Notes: generated by a model not told the origin, from the letters alone. Positions 17,331-24,311 are shown, counted from the stretch's first letter. The stretch is 32,109 nucleotides of DNA from Candidatus Nanopelagicales bacterium (GCA_030726915.1 JANRCR010000027.1:1-32109), one strand, 5' to 3'. Made by a program: numbers and translations.

Positions 17331-17923
17331 GCGTCGACCCTTGCGCCCAAGGGCAGTTCGACCAGCGGTCGGGACTGCACAGCCAGCAGGAACGGGTCAT
17401 CGGCTGGGTTGGTCCACCGGTCCGCCCGCACCCGACGAACGTTGATCTCCCGGTTGAGGGTCGCGGCAACAGCCTGAACTGCGTCGTTCAGGTCGTCGAG
17501 GTCGGCGTCGCCGACGACCAGAACATCGACGTCCTGCGGGATGCCGCCGCTACTGCCCTGATGTCGGGCGGCCCACGACCCGTAGATGTAGGCGTGAGCG
17601 ATGCCGGGCACGTCAGCCAGCGCCTGCGTGAGCAGGGGCATGGGTCCGTAGGTGACGGTGAGCAGGTCAGTCAGAGGACGGGCGATGATCGTGTTGGTGT
17701 TCGCACGGAGCATGCGGTTGTTGCCGACCCGCTCCTGCGTGACCCACTGGGCGGTTGTTAGCCGGTTCGCCTCGGCGTGAACCGCCCGCACGCTGGCGTG
17801 AGAGCGCCTGGCCAGGTCGGTGAGGCTGAAGGCGCGCTCGGGGTTCAGGAAGAGCGTGGCGAGCATGTCGCCCTGCACCCGTGAGCGAAGCATGGGTAGC
17901 AACGGCGACTCCGTAGTTTCCAT
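17327..17923 (-). CDS. Winged-helix fused to MNT-type nucleotidyltransferase (probable antitoxin/regulator)
   Basis: This 198-residue protein has two domains. Residues about 18-75 form an ArsR/MarR-like winged helix (MLATLFLNPERAFSLTDLAR, SHASVRAVHAEANRL, then the wing QERVGNNRMLRAN). Residues about 105-190 form a minimal nucleotidyltransferase with G115-S116 in YGSWAARH and the metal pair D131/D133 in QDVDVLVVGD. Fourteen residues separate GS from the DxD motif, longer than the classic spacing. In MNT/HEPN systems this partner neutralises the HEPN toxin, in some cases by adding nucleotides. The fused DNA-binding domain suggests it also represses the operon. The ATG at 17923 is seven bases after a good -10 element, so the mRNA is probably leaderless. 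Confidence 0.88.
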   Translation of the reverse strand: METTESPLLPMLRSRVQGDMLATLFLNPERAFSLTDLARRSHASVRAVHAEANRLTTAQWVTQERVGNNRMLRANTNTIIARPLTDLLTVTYGPMPLLTQALADVPGIAHAYIYGSWAARHQGSSGGIPQDVDVLVVGDADLDDLNDAVQAVAATLNREINVRRVRADRWTNPADDPFLLAVQSRPLVELPLGARVDA

Positions 17924-17926
17924 AAG

Positions 17927-17958
17927 AGGTAATGTATCTTACCTGTGGCGTAAGTCAA
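17927..17958 (-). promoter_or_regulatory. MNT/HEPN promoter with overlapping palindromic operator
   Basis: On the minus strand -35 TTGACT (complement of 17953-17958) and -10 TACATT (complement of 17931-17936) are 16 bp apart. An inverted repeat AGGTAA-N6-TTACCT at 17927-17944 covers the -10 element and ends three bases before the ATG. Arms of this size suit a dimeric winged helix, so autorepression by the MNT fusion is the simple reading. Confidence 0.65.
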
Positions 17959-17993
17959 GGAGCCTGAGCAGTTGGCAGGCTATTGGGGGGTCA

Positions 17994-18022
17994 GATTGCG
18001 CCGTGAGACTGCCGGCGCAATC
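17994..18022. repeat. Strong hairpin inside the right end of the element
   Basis: A perfect 10-bp stem GATTGCGCCG / CGGCGCAATC flanks a nine-base loop. It lies between the toxin-antitoxin promoter and the right inverted repeat. It lacks a T-run. It may block transcription entering the element, as hairpins near insertion-sequence ends do, or be a transposase accessory site. Confidence 0.6.
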
Positions 18023-18051
18023 TTCATGAGATTCGAAAGTCAACCGATTGA

Positions 18052-18072
18052 GTCAACGCTTTCGGATGGGGG
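18052..18072 (-). repeat. Right terminal inverted repeat
   Basis: Its complement reads CCCCC-A then TCCGAAAGCGTTGAC and mirrors the left end. A degenerate internal copy of the core (TTCGAAAGTCAACC) begins about 20 bp inside. Confidence 0.9.
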
Positions 18073-18081
18073 GACGCGGCT
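18073..18081 (+). repeat. Target-site duplication, right copy (GACGCGGCT)
   Basis: It is identical to 16748-16756 and starts at the base after the right inverted repeat. Confidence 0.88.
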
Positions 18082-18210
18082 GGCTCGAAACACCGATCGT
18101 GGTGAAGTCGAACCCTGTCCTATCCTGGATGCTGATGTCCGTTGCGCCCGGGGACGGGTTGATGCAGCCTCGCCGTACCCACAGACGGGGTATGGGTGCA
18201 GAATAGGGCC

Positions 18211-18369
18211 GTGAGTACACCGCTAACTGGACTGGGCTGGCCTGTTTCACGTGAAACACACAGCGGGGATGTTTCACGTGAAACGTCGTTTCTTACGGGC
18301 CTAGGGTGGCCGGGAGATACCTCCGCGCAGTCCACTCCTGCCGAGACGCCGACAAAGAGTCCCTCGTGA
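18211..18369 (+). CDS. 52-aa parS-containing leader ORF overlapping parA (split ParA N-terminal extension?)
   Basis: GTG 18211 opens a 52-residue frame whose TGA overlaps the parA GTG as GTGA. Both parS sites are read as VSRET (residues 12-16 and 21-25). The peptide LTGLGWP occurs twice (residues 5-11 and 28-34). Between the copies six of seven codons differ, every time only at the third base and synonymously, so the frame has been translated and selected. In Streptomyces the ParA N-terminal extension also carries VSRET from a parS site, so this frame probably corresponds to that extension, either separated by a frameshift or naturally encoded as a coupled leader. A CAGAAT six bases before the GTG could be a -10 for a leaderless start. 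Confidence 0.55.
   Translation: MSTPLTGLGWPVSRETHSGDVSRETSFLTGLGWPGDTSAQSTPAETPTKSPS
18243..18258. promoter_or_regulatory. parS: parS centromere site 1 (perfect)
   Basis: TGTTTCACGTGAAACA is the exact 16-bp ParB-binding palindrome. ParB dimers load here and spread with CTP to form the segregation complex. Confidence 0.97.
18270..18285. promoter_or_regulatory. parS: parS centromere site 2 (one mismatch)
   Basis: TGTTTCACGTGAAACG differs from the consensus in the final base only. It is centred 27 bp after the first site. Confidence 0.95.
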
Positions 18370-19166
18370 CCCGAATCCTGGCCGTGGCGAATCAAAAAGG
18401 CGGCGTGGGGAAGACAACGACAACGGTCAACATCGCCGCCGCCCTGGCCCTGGCCGGCAAGCACGTCCTCGTGATTGATCTGGATCCGCAGGGCAATGCC
18501 TCCACGGCCCTGGGGCTGGAGCACCACAGCGGGGTGCCCAGCACGTACGAGGTGCTGACCCAAGACCTCCCCCTGCGAGACATCGTCACCCGCAGCCCCG
18601 AGGGGGACGGGAGACTGTGGGCCGCACCCGCCACGATTGACCTCGCCGGAGCTGAGATCGAACTTGTGTCGCTCGTTGCTCGGGAGGGACGCCTCGACCG
18701 GGCAATTCAGCTCTATGTCGAGGACCATGCCCGCCAGCACGGTGCGCCCCTGGACTACGTGATCATTGACTGTCCCCCCAGCCTGGGTCTTTTGACCCTC
18801 AATGCCCTGGTCGCGGCGCGGGAACTCCTGCTGCCCATCCAGTGTGAGTACTACGCCCTGGAGGGGGTGTCCCAACTTCTGCGCACCGTCGACCTCGTGA
18901 CTCGCCATCTCAATCCGAATCTGCGGGTGGGTGCCGTGATTCTCACGATGTACGACGGGCGCACTCGACTGTCCTCGCAGGTGGTCCAGGAGGTCCGGGC
19001 GCATTTTGGGGAAGCCGTCCTGCCGACCCTCATCCCCCGATCGGTGCGTCTGTCCGAGGCCCCGTCCTATGGCCAGACCATCCTCGGGTACGACGCGGGA
19101 TCCTCGGGTGCGCTGGCCTATATCCAAGCGGCCAGCGACCTGGTCGAACGTGAGGGAATGGGATAG
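18366..19166 (+). CDS. parA: Chromosome partitioning ATPase ParA
   Basis: This is a deviant Walker ATPase that moves ParB-parS complexes. With GTG 18366 the protein is 266 residues and starts VTRILAVANQ directly before the P-loop KGGVGKTT (K11 signature lysine, K16). VLVIDLDPQGNAS (Walker A'), YVIIDCPPSLG (Walker B) and the DNA-binding arginines near the C-terminus complete the family pattern. This start overlaps the leader ORF stop (GTGA). A start at GTG 18306 is open but has no ribosome site and cuts across the second frame's selected codons. The stop TAG is followed immediately by a DnaA box. Confidence 0.95.
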   Translation: MTRILAVANQKGGVGKTTTTVNIAAALALAGKHVLVIDLDPQGNASTALGLEHHSGVPSTYEVLTQDLPLRDIVTRSPEGDGRLWAAPATIDLAGAEIELVSLVAREGRLDRAIQLYVEDHARQHGAPLDYVIIDCPPSLGLLTLNALVAARELLLPIQCEYYALEGVSQLLRTVDLVTRHLNPNLRVGAVILTMYDGRTRLSSQVVQEVRAHFGEAVLPTLIPRSVRLSEAPSYGQTILGYDAGSSGALAYIQAASDLVEREGMG

Positions 19167-19186
19167 TTATCCACAGGTTATCCACA
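19167..19186 (+). promoter_or_regulatory. Two tandem perfect DnaA boxes between parA and parB
   Basis: TTATCCACA at 19167-19175 and again at 19178-19186 have the same orientation and an 11-bp repeat distance, about one helical turn. The first begins on the base after the parA stop. They lie 36-55 bp before the parB ATG, where a parB promoter could sit. Confidence 0.85.
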
Positions 19187-19221
19187 CACTAGTTTTGCCC
19201 TCAACTACCAGGGGAGACGCT

Positions 19222-20160
19222 ATGGCAGAAGCTCGTCGCGGGCTAGGTCGCGGGCTGGGCGCCCTGATCCCGGATGCCCCGGAGTCGGCGACGCCCGGCA
19301 CCTTCGCGGGATCCAGTCCAACGTCGGCACCGCTCGGCGCCACGTATCTGGAGGTCCGGGCCGCCGATGTGGTCCCCAATCCCCGGCAGCCCAGGCAGGT
19401 CTTTGACCCCGACGCCCTCGCGGAGTTGGTCCACTCGATCACAGAGGTGGGTCTCCTCCAGCCCATCGTGGTGCGTCGGCGCCACCCTGGCAGTGACGCG
19501 GATGCACCCTTTGAACTCGTCGCTGGTGAGCGTCGATGGCGTGCATGTCAGATGGCCGGGCTCGACGCCATCCCCGCCATCGTCCGCGACACGGCTGATG
19601 ACGAGCTGCTGCGCGATGCCCTCCTGGAAAATCTCCATCGCGCGAACCTCAATCCACTGGAGGAAGCAGCGGCGTACCAGCAACTCCTGGCTGACTTCGG
19701 TGGCACCCAGGAGGAGCTTGCCCGCAAGCTTGGACGATCACGGCCGCAGGTCGCAAACACCATGCGACTACTCAAACTCCCGCCGCAGGTGCAGCGTCGT
19801 GTTGCCGCGGGTGTCATTAGCGCTGGCCATGCTCGCGCCCTCCTGTCACTGGACAACCCCGCAGCGATGGACGCCCTCGCCGAACGCATCATCAGGGAGG
19901 GACTCTCGGTGCGTTCTGTCGAAGAGATCGTTCTCATCGGGGACGACGATGGCCCGCGCAAGCGTCAGCACCGCAAACGTCACCCCGGTGACGTCGACGT
20001 GCTGTCTGAGACCGGTGAGATTGCGGCGCTCCTCAGCGACCACCTCGATACACGAGCGCGAGTGGAGGGTGCACGCACGGCGTCGGCGAAGGGCCGCCTC
20101 GTGATTGAGTTTGCTGACCTGGAGGATCTGCGGCGCATTCGCGACCTCTTGACGCACTGA
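19222..20160 (+). CDS. parB: Chromosome partitioning protein ParB
   Basis: This 312-residue CTPase binds parS. The N-terminal basic peptide RRGLGRGLGALIP is of the type that stimulates ParA. The CTP-binding region includes VPNPRQPRQVFDPDAL and GERRWRACQMAGL, then ENLHRANLNPLEEA. The helix-turn-helix is TQEELARKLGRSRPQVANTMRLLKLP, and the C-terminal dimer domain ends ..FADLEDLRRIRDLL. The ATG at 19222 has AGGGGAG upstream at good spacing. The open frame extends upstream through parA but is not ParB-like there. A hairpin follows the stop. Confidence 0.97.
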   Translation: MAEARRGLGRGLGALIPDAPESATPGTFAGSSPTSAPLGATYLEVRAADVVPNPRQPRQVFDPDALAELVHSITEVGLLQPIVVRRRHPGSDADAPFELVAGERRWRACQMAGLDAIPAIVRDTADDELLRDALLENLHRANLNPLEEAAAYQQLLADFGGTQEELARKLGRSRPQVANTMRLLKLPPQVQRRVAAGVISAGHARALLSLDNPAAMDALAERIIREGLSVRSVEEIVLIGDDDGPRKRQHRKRHPGDVDVLSETGEIAALLSDHLDTRARVEGARTASAKGRLVIEFADLEDLRRIRDLLTH

Positions 20161-20185
20161 CGCGATCCAAGATCGACGGATCGCG
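20161..20185 (+). terminator. Hairpin directly after parB
   Basis: Perfect arms CGCGATCC / GGATCGCG with a nine-base loop begin on the base after the parB stop. No T-run follows, so it is either a weak terminator or an RNA-stabilising 3' structure. Confidence 0.5.
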
Positions 20186-20253
20186 CACCATGCTGATGAG
20201 TGCGAGTATTGTCGCGACGTCGGACTCGATTGTCAGACCACCAGGAGACAGTG

Positions 20254-21540
20254 ATGCGCACGGTGATCATCGGCGGAGGCGTCCTCGGCCTGACCCTGGC
20301 GTATGACCTCGCTCGTCAGGGTGTCGACGTCGACGTTATTGACGCCCGCCGCCCAGGCCTGGGCGCATCAGAGGTGAATGCGGGTTGGGTCGTGCCGGCC
20401 GAGGCCGCTCCTGTGCCGGGGCCCGGGCTGATCGCCAAGTCACTGAAGTGGATGGTGCGCCGCGACTCACCCCTCTACATTCGGCCATCCCTCCAGCCCT
20501 CGCACGTGCGCTTCATGGTCAGCATGTGGCGGCGCTGCAATGCACGTGACTTCCGCAGGGGCTTCCAGGCACACCTGGCACTGGCTGAGACGACCAACGA
20601 GATCCTGGACGACTATGCCCGCAACGGCGTGGTGTTTGACTCCTACGAGCAGGGCCTCCTCATGGCCTTTGCACACCGACCGCACCTGGAGCATCACCTG
20701 GGCGACCTGGACATCCCCACGTCCTTTGGCCTTGATCCCCAGGTCCTCATCGGCGACGAGATCCAACAGGTCGAGCCTGGTTTGCGCGCGGGGCTCGGGG
20801 GAGGCATCTACTTCCCAGGGGAACGCCATCTCGACGCTGCGTCACTCACCACGGGACTGCGCGCGCGGTGCATCGAACTCGGTGTCACCATGACGGCGGA
20901 CACACCCATTGATGCGGTGGAGCGCCTAGGGGAGCGTGTCCTTGCTGTGCGCAGTGGTGACCGGCGCATTGCAGCGGACATGTTTGTCGTCGCCGCCGGT
21001 GCATGGACGGGTCGCATCACCGCGATGTTCGGAGTGCCGCTACCGATCCGTGCCGGCAAGGGCTACTCCTTGGACCTCACACCCGCGCCCGTGCAGGTGC
21101 GCACGGCGCTCAACCTCTCCGATGCCAAGGTGGCAATGACGCCGTACGCCGGTCGACTGCGTCTGTCGGGCACGATGGAATTCGCCGGCCATGACGAGAA
21201 GGTCAACCAGACCCGGGTGCAGGCCATCCTGCGCGCGCCCACGAACTACTTCGATGACTATGTGGCACCGTCACATGCACCGCAGGCCCGGGCGGGCATG
21301 CGACCCATGACTCCGGATGGCATGCCGGTGATCGGTCTGCTTCCCGGCACCGACAACAGCTATGTCTCCAGTGGTCACGGCATGCTGGGCATAACACTCG
21401 GCCCCGGTACGTCCCTTGCGCTCGCGGAACTCATGCTCGGCACGGCCCGACCGACTCAACTGCTGCCCTTCACCCCCGACCGATTCGTCCGGCGTCCTCG
21501 ACCCATGCCGGCCCTCGCCCGATCCGGAGCACACCGATGA
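20254..21540 (+). CDS. FAD-dependent D-amino acid dehydrogenase (DadA-like; candidate D-hydroxyproline dehydrogenase)
   Basis: This 428-residue DAO/DadA family oxidoreductase has the FAD-binding dinucleotide motif MRTVIIGGGVLGLTLAYDLA at the N-terminus and the GMRPMTPDGMPVIGLLPG plus SSGHGMLGITLGPG segments that close the flavin site. It would oxidise a D-amino or imino acid carbon-nitrogen bond and pass electrons on. The next two genes (DapA-family and proline racemase-family) suggest cis-4-hydroxy-D-proline or a related proline derivative as substrate. This is inferred from the pathway layout. ATG 20254 has AGGAG six bases upstream. The stop overlaps the next start as ATGA. Confidence 0.88.
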   Translation: MRTVIIGGGVLGLTLAYDLARQGVDVDVIDARRPGLGASEVNAGWVVPAEAAPVPGPGLIAKSLKWMVRRDSPLYIRPSLQPSHVRFMVSMWRRCNARDFRRGFQAHLALAETTNEILDDYARNGVVFDSYEQGLLMAFAHRPHLEHHLGDLDIPTSFGLDPQVLIGDEIQQVEPGLRAGLGGGIYFPGERHLDAASLTTGLRARCIELGVTMTADTPIDAVERLGERVLAVRSGDRRIAADMFVVAAGAWTGRITAMFGVPLPIRAGKGYSLDLTPAPVQVRTALNLSDAKVAMTPYAGRLRLSGTMEFAGHDEKVNQTRVQAILRAPTNYFDDYVAPSHAPQARAGMRPMTPDGMPVIGLLPGTDNSYVSSGHGMLGITLGPGTSLALAELMLGTARPTQLLPFTPDRFVRRPRPMPALARSGAHR

Positions 21541-22418
21541 CTCTTACCGGAATTCTCGTTGCCCTTGTCACGCCCTTTGCCGAGGACGGCAGCATCGATG
21601 ACGCCGGCATCACCGATCACGTCAATCGCATGGTGGCGGCCGGCATTCACGGTCTCGTTCCACTGGGTACGACGGGTGAGTTCACCACGATGACCACCGC
21701 TGAGCGTGAGCGTGTGTGCGAGGCCGTCATCGCGGCCGCAGGTGGGCGCATACCGGTGGTTCCGCACACCGGTGCACAGTCGACCGCGGAGACCATCTCG
21801 CTGAGTCGTCACGCGCAGACGTCCGGAGCCGCTGGCGTGATGATCGTGCCGCCGTACTACGACCCACTGCGCCTGCACGAACTACGGGCGCATCTGACTG
21901 CCGTGGGTGAGGCCATCGATATTCCGATCGTGTACTACAACGTCCCCGGGGCCACGGGATTGCGCCTGACACCGGAGGAGCTTGCATCGCTCGGCGACAT
22001 ACCGGGGGTGGACTACATCAAGGACACGAGCGGTGACTTCTCATCGGTGACCGCGTTGCTCATGAACTACTCCGACCGCATCACCACATTCAACGGATGG
22101 GACACGCTCACCTTCGGGGCGCTTGCGACGGGTGCCACGGGATCGGTGTGGGGCATGGCCAATCTGCTGCCCGAACAGGCCGTCAAGCTCTACGACGTCG
22201 TTGCCGTCAAGGGTGACCTCGCGGAGGGTCGTCGTCTCTGGGCGGGGCTCTGGCCGGTCAACAACCTGCTGGAGTCGCACAACTACGTCGCTGCTATCAA
22301 GGCGGGTCTTGAGGAGATTGGCGCACCGGCGGGCCCGACGCGTGCCCCGGTCAAGCCGCTCGACCCGGCCGTCCGTGCGGAGCTTGGCCGCCTGCTGCGG
22401 CATGCTCAGACGCTGTGA
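21537..22418 (+). CDS. DapA-family aldolase/deaminase (candidate pyrroline-4-hydroxy-2-carboxylate deaminase)
   Basis: This 293-residue TIM barrel of the dihydrodipicolinate synthase family has the GTTGEF motif, tyrosine in VYYNVPG and the Schiff-base lysine in DYIKDTSGD. Lysine synthesis is unlikely given the neighbours. In hydroxyproline catabolism a member of this family deaminates the dehydrogenase product to alpha-ketoglutarate semialdehyde. Translation is coupled to the upstream dehydrogenase (ATGA), with CGGAG seven bases before the ATG. Confidence 0.85.
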   Translation: MTLTGILVALVTPFAEDGSIDDAGITDHVNRMVAAGIHGLVPLGTTGEFTTMTTAERERVCEAVIAAAGGRIPVVPHTGAQSTAETISLSRHAQTSGAAGVMIVPPYYDPLRLHELRAHLTAVGEAIDIPIVYYNVPGATGLRLTPEELASLGDIPGVDYIKDTSGDFSSVTALLMNYSDRITTFNGWDTLTFGALATGATGSVWGMANLLPEQAVKLYDVVAVKGDLAEGRRLWAGLWPVNNLLESHNYVAAIKAGLEEIGAPAGPTRAPVKPLDPAVRAELGRLLRHAQTL

Positions 22419-22446
22419 CGCACTCCTGTGACCCCGGTCCTCTGAC

Positions 22447-23496
22447 GTGACACTGCGCCTGACGGCTTTAGAAGCCCACGCGGAGGGAGAGCCCGGTCGG
22501 GTGATCGTGGACGTGGACGATCTCGTCCCGGGTGACACCATCGCGGAGAGATTCGCCTATGCCTCGCGCGAGTTGCACGGTCTGCGTCGCCTGGTGCTGC
22601 ATGAGCCGCGCGGCTATCCGGGTCTGTGCGCTGTGCTGGCACTCACCCCATCCGACCCGCGCGCAGATGTAGCCATCATCGTGATGGAGCAGGGTGCCTT
22701 CACACCCATGTCGGGCAGCAACACGATCTGCACCGTGACAGCCCTGCTGGAGTCGGGCCGCATCCCCATGGTGGAGCCCATGACGACGGTGATTGTCGAG
22801 ACGGCGGTGGGGTTGGTGACCGTCGACGCCCGATGCGCCGATGGCAAGGTGCTCGATGTCACGATCCACAATGTGCCGGCGTTCGCCGTTCACCTGGGCG
22901 TGCCGCTTGATGTGCCAGAGCTCGGGACAGTGCCGGTCGACATTGCCTTCGGCGGACAGTTCTTCGTGCTGGGCAATGCGGCGGACCTGGGTGTCGGGCT
23001 GGCACCCTCCGACGCCAAGGACCTGCTGAGCATCGGTGCGCGGATGAAGCTGGCCGTGAATCGCCAGTATCCGGTGGCACATCCGCTCAACCCGGGAATC
23101 GACTCCGTCAACCTCGTGATGATCACCGGTCCGGGTGACGGCGCGGGCATCGATGGCCGCAACGCCATGGTGATGGCGACGGACCGCCTGAGCGATGACC
23201 CCATCACCTGGACGGGTGCACTGGATCGGTCACCGTGCGGCACCGGCACCTGCGCCCGGATGGCATGCATGCACGCGCGTGGGGAGTTGGCGCTGGACCA
23301 CGCCTTCGTCCACCAGGGCATGCTCGATACGACGTTCACCGGTCGGCTGGTGGGCGAGACGACGGTGGGTCCCTACCCCGCTGTGCTGCCCACCATCACC
23401 GGGCGCGGTTGGGTGACGGGACGCAGTGAGTGGATCCTTGACGAGAGTGATCCCTTCCCCGAGGGCTACACCATCGGTGACATCTGGCCGGCGTGA
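22447..23496 (+). CDS. Proline racemase-family enzyme, Ser/Cys type (hydroxyproline 2-epimerase and/or 3-hydroxyproline dehydratase)
   Basis: This 349-residue protein has the two symmetric halves of the proline racemase family. The first acid/base position, usually Cys in an MCGH-type motif, is Ser89 in TPMSGSNTIC. The second is Cys264 in DRSPCGTGTCAR. Cys/Cys members are racemases or 4-hydroxyproline epimerases and Cys/Thr members are trans-3-hydroxyproline dehydratases. Ser/Cys members have been reported as mixed 4-hydroxyproline epimerase and 3-hydroxyproline dehydratase. The order with an FAD dehydrogenase and a DapA-like deaminase supports hydroxyproline use. GTG 22447 has no clear ribosome site. 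Confidence 0.88.
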   Translation: MTLRLTALEAHAEGEPGRVIVDVDDLVPGDTIAERFAYASRELHGLRRLVLHEPRGYPGLCAVLALTPSDPRADVAIIVMEQGAFTPMSGSNTICTVTALLESGRIPMVEPMTTVIVETAVGLVTVDARCADGKVLDVTIHNVPAFAVHLGVPLDVPELGTVPVDIAFGGQFFVLGNAADLGVGLAPSDAKDLLSIGARMKLAVNRQYPVAHPLNPGIDSVNLVMITGPGDGAGIDGRNAMVMATDRLSDDPITWTGALDRSPCGTGTCARMACMHARGELALDHAFVHQGMLDTTFTGRLVGETTVGPYPAVLPTITGRGWVTGRSEWILDESDPFPEGYTIGDIWPA

Positions 23497-23525
23497 TGAG
23501 TGGGCCGCAGGTCGGGGTGAATGCC

Positions 23526-24311
23526 ATGGCCGGGATCAATCGCATCGCACCACAGCTCTCCGGCCCGGCTCTGTTTGACCAGGACTGGTTGTCGGTCTTC
23601 TTCCTGCACTGGGCCGTTGACCCGGTAGACGTCGCATCACTCTTCCCGCGCGGCACCCGACCTGACGAATTCAACGGGGCGACGTACGTCGGTCTCGTGC
23701 CATTCCGCATGGTCAGGGCGGGGGTCGGTCGTGGACTGCCGACGCCGTACCTCGGCACGTTCCTGGAGTGCAATGTGCGGTTGTATTCCGTCGACGATCA
23801 GGGCCGACACGGTGTTGTCTTCCTCAGCCTGGAGGCATCCCGCTGGGTCACGGGCATGTCAGCACGCTGGGGATATCGCCTGCCGTACACCTGGGCGCGC
23901 ATGCACGTACGCCAGCGCGGGGCACGCTGGAGGTGGCTCTCGCAACGACGCTACCCGCGTGGTGGCGACTCGATGGAACTCTCACTCGACGTGGGTGATC
24001 CGATTGAGCCGACGGACCTCGAGGTCTTTTACACCGCGAGGTGGGGCTTGCATTCCACACTCGCGGGGCGCACGCTGTGGACGCCCAATGAACATCAGCC
24101 CTGGTCGCTGCGATCCGCCCACGTCGTCTCACTCGAGGAGGACCTCATCTCCCGGGCCGGGGTGGACGTCCGCGGTGGGCCGACTGAGCGTGTCCTGTAC
24201 TCCCCCGGCGTGCACACGACCTTTGGACGACCGGTCCCGGTCGGGTACGTCCCGACCTCGCAAGAGGTGCGGATGCCGCACATCGCGGCGCGGCGTACGG
24301 TGGGCCGGTGA
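23526..24311 (+). CDS. DUF2071 (YqjF-like) protein
   Basis: About 261 residues match DUF2071: QDWLSVFFLHWAVDPVDVASLFPRGTRPDEF near the N-terminus, TYVGLVPFRM, TFLECNVRLYS, then the basic RWGYRLPYTWARM and the FYTARWGLHS segment. The fold resembles acetoacetate decarboxylase-like proteins; no reaction is established. I chose ATG 23526 because GGGGTGA is five bases upstream. An ATG at 23496 overlapping the racemase stop is possible but has no such site. The stop overlaps the next start (GTGA), linking it to the molybdoenzyme gene. Confidence 0.85.
   Translation: MAGINRIAPQLSGPALFDQDWLSVFFLHWAVDPVDVASLFPRGTRPDEFNGATYVGLVPFRMVRAGVGRGLPTPYLGTFLECNVRLYSVDDQGRHGVVFLSLEASRWVTGMSARWGYRLPYTWARMHVRQRGARWRWLSQRRYPRGGDSMELSLDVGDPIEPTDLEVFYTARWGLHSTLAGRTLWTPNEHQPWSLRSAHVVSLEEDLISRAGVDVRGGPTERVLYSPGVHTTFGRPVPVGYVPTSQEVRMPHIAARRTVGR

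Larger units (their letters stand above)
16757..18072. mobile_element. Transposase-less 1.3-kb element carrying an MNT/HEPN toxin-antitoxin pair
   Basis: This 1,316-bp unit is bounded by 21-bp inverted repeats with one mismatch (16757-16777 and 18052-18072), and these are bounded by an exact 9-bp direct repeat. Inside are only two genes, an HEPN protein and a winged-helix/nucleotidyltransferase protein, plus a promoter/operator and a hairpin. No transposase or recombinase frame is present, so it should be a non-autonomous unit moved in trans. Joining the flanks gives an uninterrupted rsmG-parA gap with one copy of the target. A 9-bp duplication occurs in several DDE transposase families (for example IS1, IS4, IS5/IS903 and IS256), and I cannot assign one. 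The ends start CCCCC and share the core TCCGAAAGCGTTGAC. Confidence 0.85.

Noticed and set aside
18306-18365. Upstream GTG 18306 as the parA start
   Set aside because: It has no ribosome site, and the same bases are under visible selection in the leader-ORF frame. GTG 18366 gives the standard ParA N-terminus and a GTGA overlap.
18120-19127. Long open frame (335 codons) on the minus strand opposite parA
   Set aside because: It mirrors the GC-rich codons of parA, its peptide is low-complexity and unlike any known family, and parA is certain on the other strand.
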